Assembly (NCBI GenBank): GCA_017411125.1
Contig: JAFPNP010000354.1
Coordinates: forward strand, 1 to 8,437
Direction of reading: 5' to 3'
Source of the DNA: Kiritimatiellia bacterium
GTDB taxonomy: Bacteria; Verrucomicrobiota; Kiritimatiellia; RFP12; UBA1067
Length of the DNA stretch: 8,437 nt
The position numbers and the translations under genes are program-made. Positions 7,307-8,437 of this stretch are shown in pieces (the stretch's first letter is position 1; every line of letters starts with the position of its first letter). Below the pieces are notes generated by a model that worked only from the letters and a program-made list of their open reading frames with translations, made no database searches and was not told the origin of the DNA.

Positions 7307-8416
7307 ATGACAGTTGGATACGAGGCGCTGATAAAGCATCTGGGCGTAGTCGGGCCGGAGCCGTTCGGCCTTCTTTCGCGGAGTTCGCTCCCGACCGCCG
7401 GAATGTTGAGCAATGCTTTCGGCGGACGCCTGAAATGCCTGTTCTCGCCGGAGCACGGCTGGTTCGGTTTCGCCTGCGCCGGCGAAAAGACGGAAGGCGG
7501 GCTTCACCCGTTCTGGCACATTCCCATATATTCGCTGTACGGCGAAGTGCGCCGCCCGACCCCGGAGATGCTGTCCGGCCTCGGCCGCGTCGTAATCGAT
7601 CTTCCGGACATCGGAGTGCGCTGCTATACCTACCTCGCCACCATAAAGCTCATGCTAGAGGCGTGCGCTGACGCCGGCGTGGCCGTCACCGTACTCGACC
7701 GCCCGATTCCGCTCGGCGGCGTGGTAGACGGCCCCATGCGGGACGTGGCGTTCGCGTCTTTCGTCGCGCCGCTCGATATTCCCTTCTGCCACGGCATGAC
7801 GCCAGGCGAATGCGCGAAGTACATCGTCGACGCGGAACAGCTGGATGTGGACCTTACCGTGATCAAAATACGTGACTGGTCGCATTCCGACCGAACGCCA
7901 TGGTTCGACTTCATGCCGCCATCGCCTTCGATACGCAACTGGGATTGCGCCGCGCTCTATCCCGCGACTGTTTTCACGGAGGCGTATCCGGCCATCGACT
8001 GCGACCGCGACGGCCCTCTGGCCTTCCGCATCGTGGGCGCGCCGTGGCTCGACATCGCGAACCTGCTGGACGACTTCTCCGATCCGCTCCCGGCGTGCGG
8101 CATGGGCGTGCGCCCCTTGCGGTACCGTCCGTCGGGTGGACGCTACGCCGGACAGACGATCGACGGGCTGCTGCTTTCAATCGAAAATCCCGACGCATTC
8201 TATCCGGTCACTGCGGGCACGATCGTCCTGGCCGCGATCGCGCACCGGCACAAAAGCGATATTGCTCAAGACGCCCGGCCCGAATGGCTCGACAAGCTCG
8301 TTGGCTCGCCTGCGCTCCGGACAGCGATGGAAGCGAAGGACATAAGCAACCTTTTCCAGTCTTGGATCGACGGGCAGGACGCCTATCTGCCCGCAAAAGT
8401 GGACTTGTATTCTTGA
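7307..8416 (+). CDS. DUF1343/NamZ-family protein (exo-beta-N-acetylmuramidase-like)
   Basis: Member (369 aa) of the DUF1343 family, whose characterised members (NamZ) remove terminal N-acetylmuramic acid from peptidoglycan fragments. Family landmarks are FSPEHGWFG (E49, H50), IYSLYG (74-79), DLPDIGVRCYTY (98-109), VLDRPIPLGG (129-138), HGMTPGE (162-168), PPSPSIR (204-210) and GAPWLD (244-249). The conserved block usually reading roughly EGTN, then GRGTT, then PFE before GAPW is replaced here by TEAYPAIDCDRDGPLAF (224-240), so activity or specificity may differ. No signal peptide or membrane segment is visible; the start is MTVGYEALIKHLG, so the protein is predicted cytoplasmic, unlike the exported members. 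It follows the oxidoreductase by 18 nt with a good SD. Together they suggest handling of a sugar or cell-wall-derived amino sugar, but this is inference from context. It ends 21 nt before the window edge and no terminator is visible. Confidence 0.85.
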   Translation: MTVGYEALIKHLGVVGPEPFGLLSRSSLPTAGMLSNAFGGRLKCLFSPEHGWFGFACAGEKTEGGLHPFWHIPIYSLYGEVRRPTPEMLSGLGRVVIDLPDIGVRCYTYLATIKLMLEACADAGVAVTVLDRPIPLGGVVDGPMRDVAFASFVAPLDIPFCHGMTPGECAKYIVDAEQLDVDLTVIKIRDWSHSDRTPWFDFMPPSPSIRNWDCAALYPATVFTEAYPAIDCDRDGPLAFRIVGAPWLDIANLLDDFSDPLPACGMGVRPLRYRPSGGRYAGQTIDGLLLSIENPDAFYPVTAGTIVLAAIAHRHKSDIAQDARPEWLDKLVGSPALRTAMEAKDISNLFQSWIDGQDAYLPAKVDLYS

Positions 8417-8437
8417 CCGCCAAGTTCGAATGCGGGA

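Noticed and set aside
6316..7671. Plus-strand open frame of 451 codons spanning the oxidoreductase and the NamZ-like gene
   Set aside because: It is out of frame with two clearly recognised families, very Arg-rich and without a domain pattern.
8413..8437. Possible next gene starting at TTG overlapping the NamZ-like stop
   Set aside because: The frame stays open to the window edge, but only about 8 codons are visible and no SD of quality is seen. It cannot be supported from this window.

Overview
The window is high-GC bacterial DNA with four tightly packed plus-strand genes. Protein-level recognition suggests a member of the PVC group. A Kiritimatiellota/Verrucomicrobiota relative is my best guess, because the in-frame palindromic repeat in the second gene encodes an Arg/Pro/Trp-rich peptide of a style I associate with those genomes. 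That assignment is recalled, not demonstrated.

Region 1 (1-6123) holds a two-gene double-strand-break repair operon. It begins with an AddB-type subunit (60-2990): a degenerate helicase fold with a C-terminal PD-(D/E)XK nuclease. An AddA-type subunit follows (2983-6123): a UvrD-like helicase with all main motifs and its own C-terminal nuclease. The two frames overlap by 8 nt. The downstream gene starts at a GTG with a strong Shine-Dalgarno (SD) sequence inside addB, so the pair is probably translated in a coupled way. Together they should form the AddAB helicase-nuclease, which resects double-strand ends for RecA loading and degrades foreign linear DNA.

Region 2 (6131-8416) holds two genes of apparently sugar or cell-wall metabolism. 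The first is a Gfo/Idh/MocA NAD(P)-dependent oxidoreductase (6131-7288). After 18 nt comes a DUF1343/NamZ-family protein (7307-8416), related to exo-beta-N-acetylmuramidases but altered in one conserved block. A perfect extended -10 box lies across the end of addA and directly before the oxidoreductase ATG, so this pair probably has its own promoter.

Three things stand out. First, a 52-bp imperfect palindrome sits in frame in addA and would encode nearly the same peptide in either orientation. Second, both transcription units start with TGnTATAAT placed 6-9 nt before an ATG that lacks an SD, which suggests leaderless or near-leaderless mRNAs. Third, the NamZ-like protein has lost part of its family signature. 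I found no RNA genes, CRISPR arrays, insertion sequences or convincing terminators, and no intergenic gap longer than about 60 nt.
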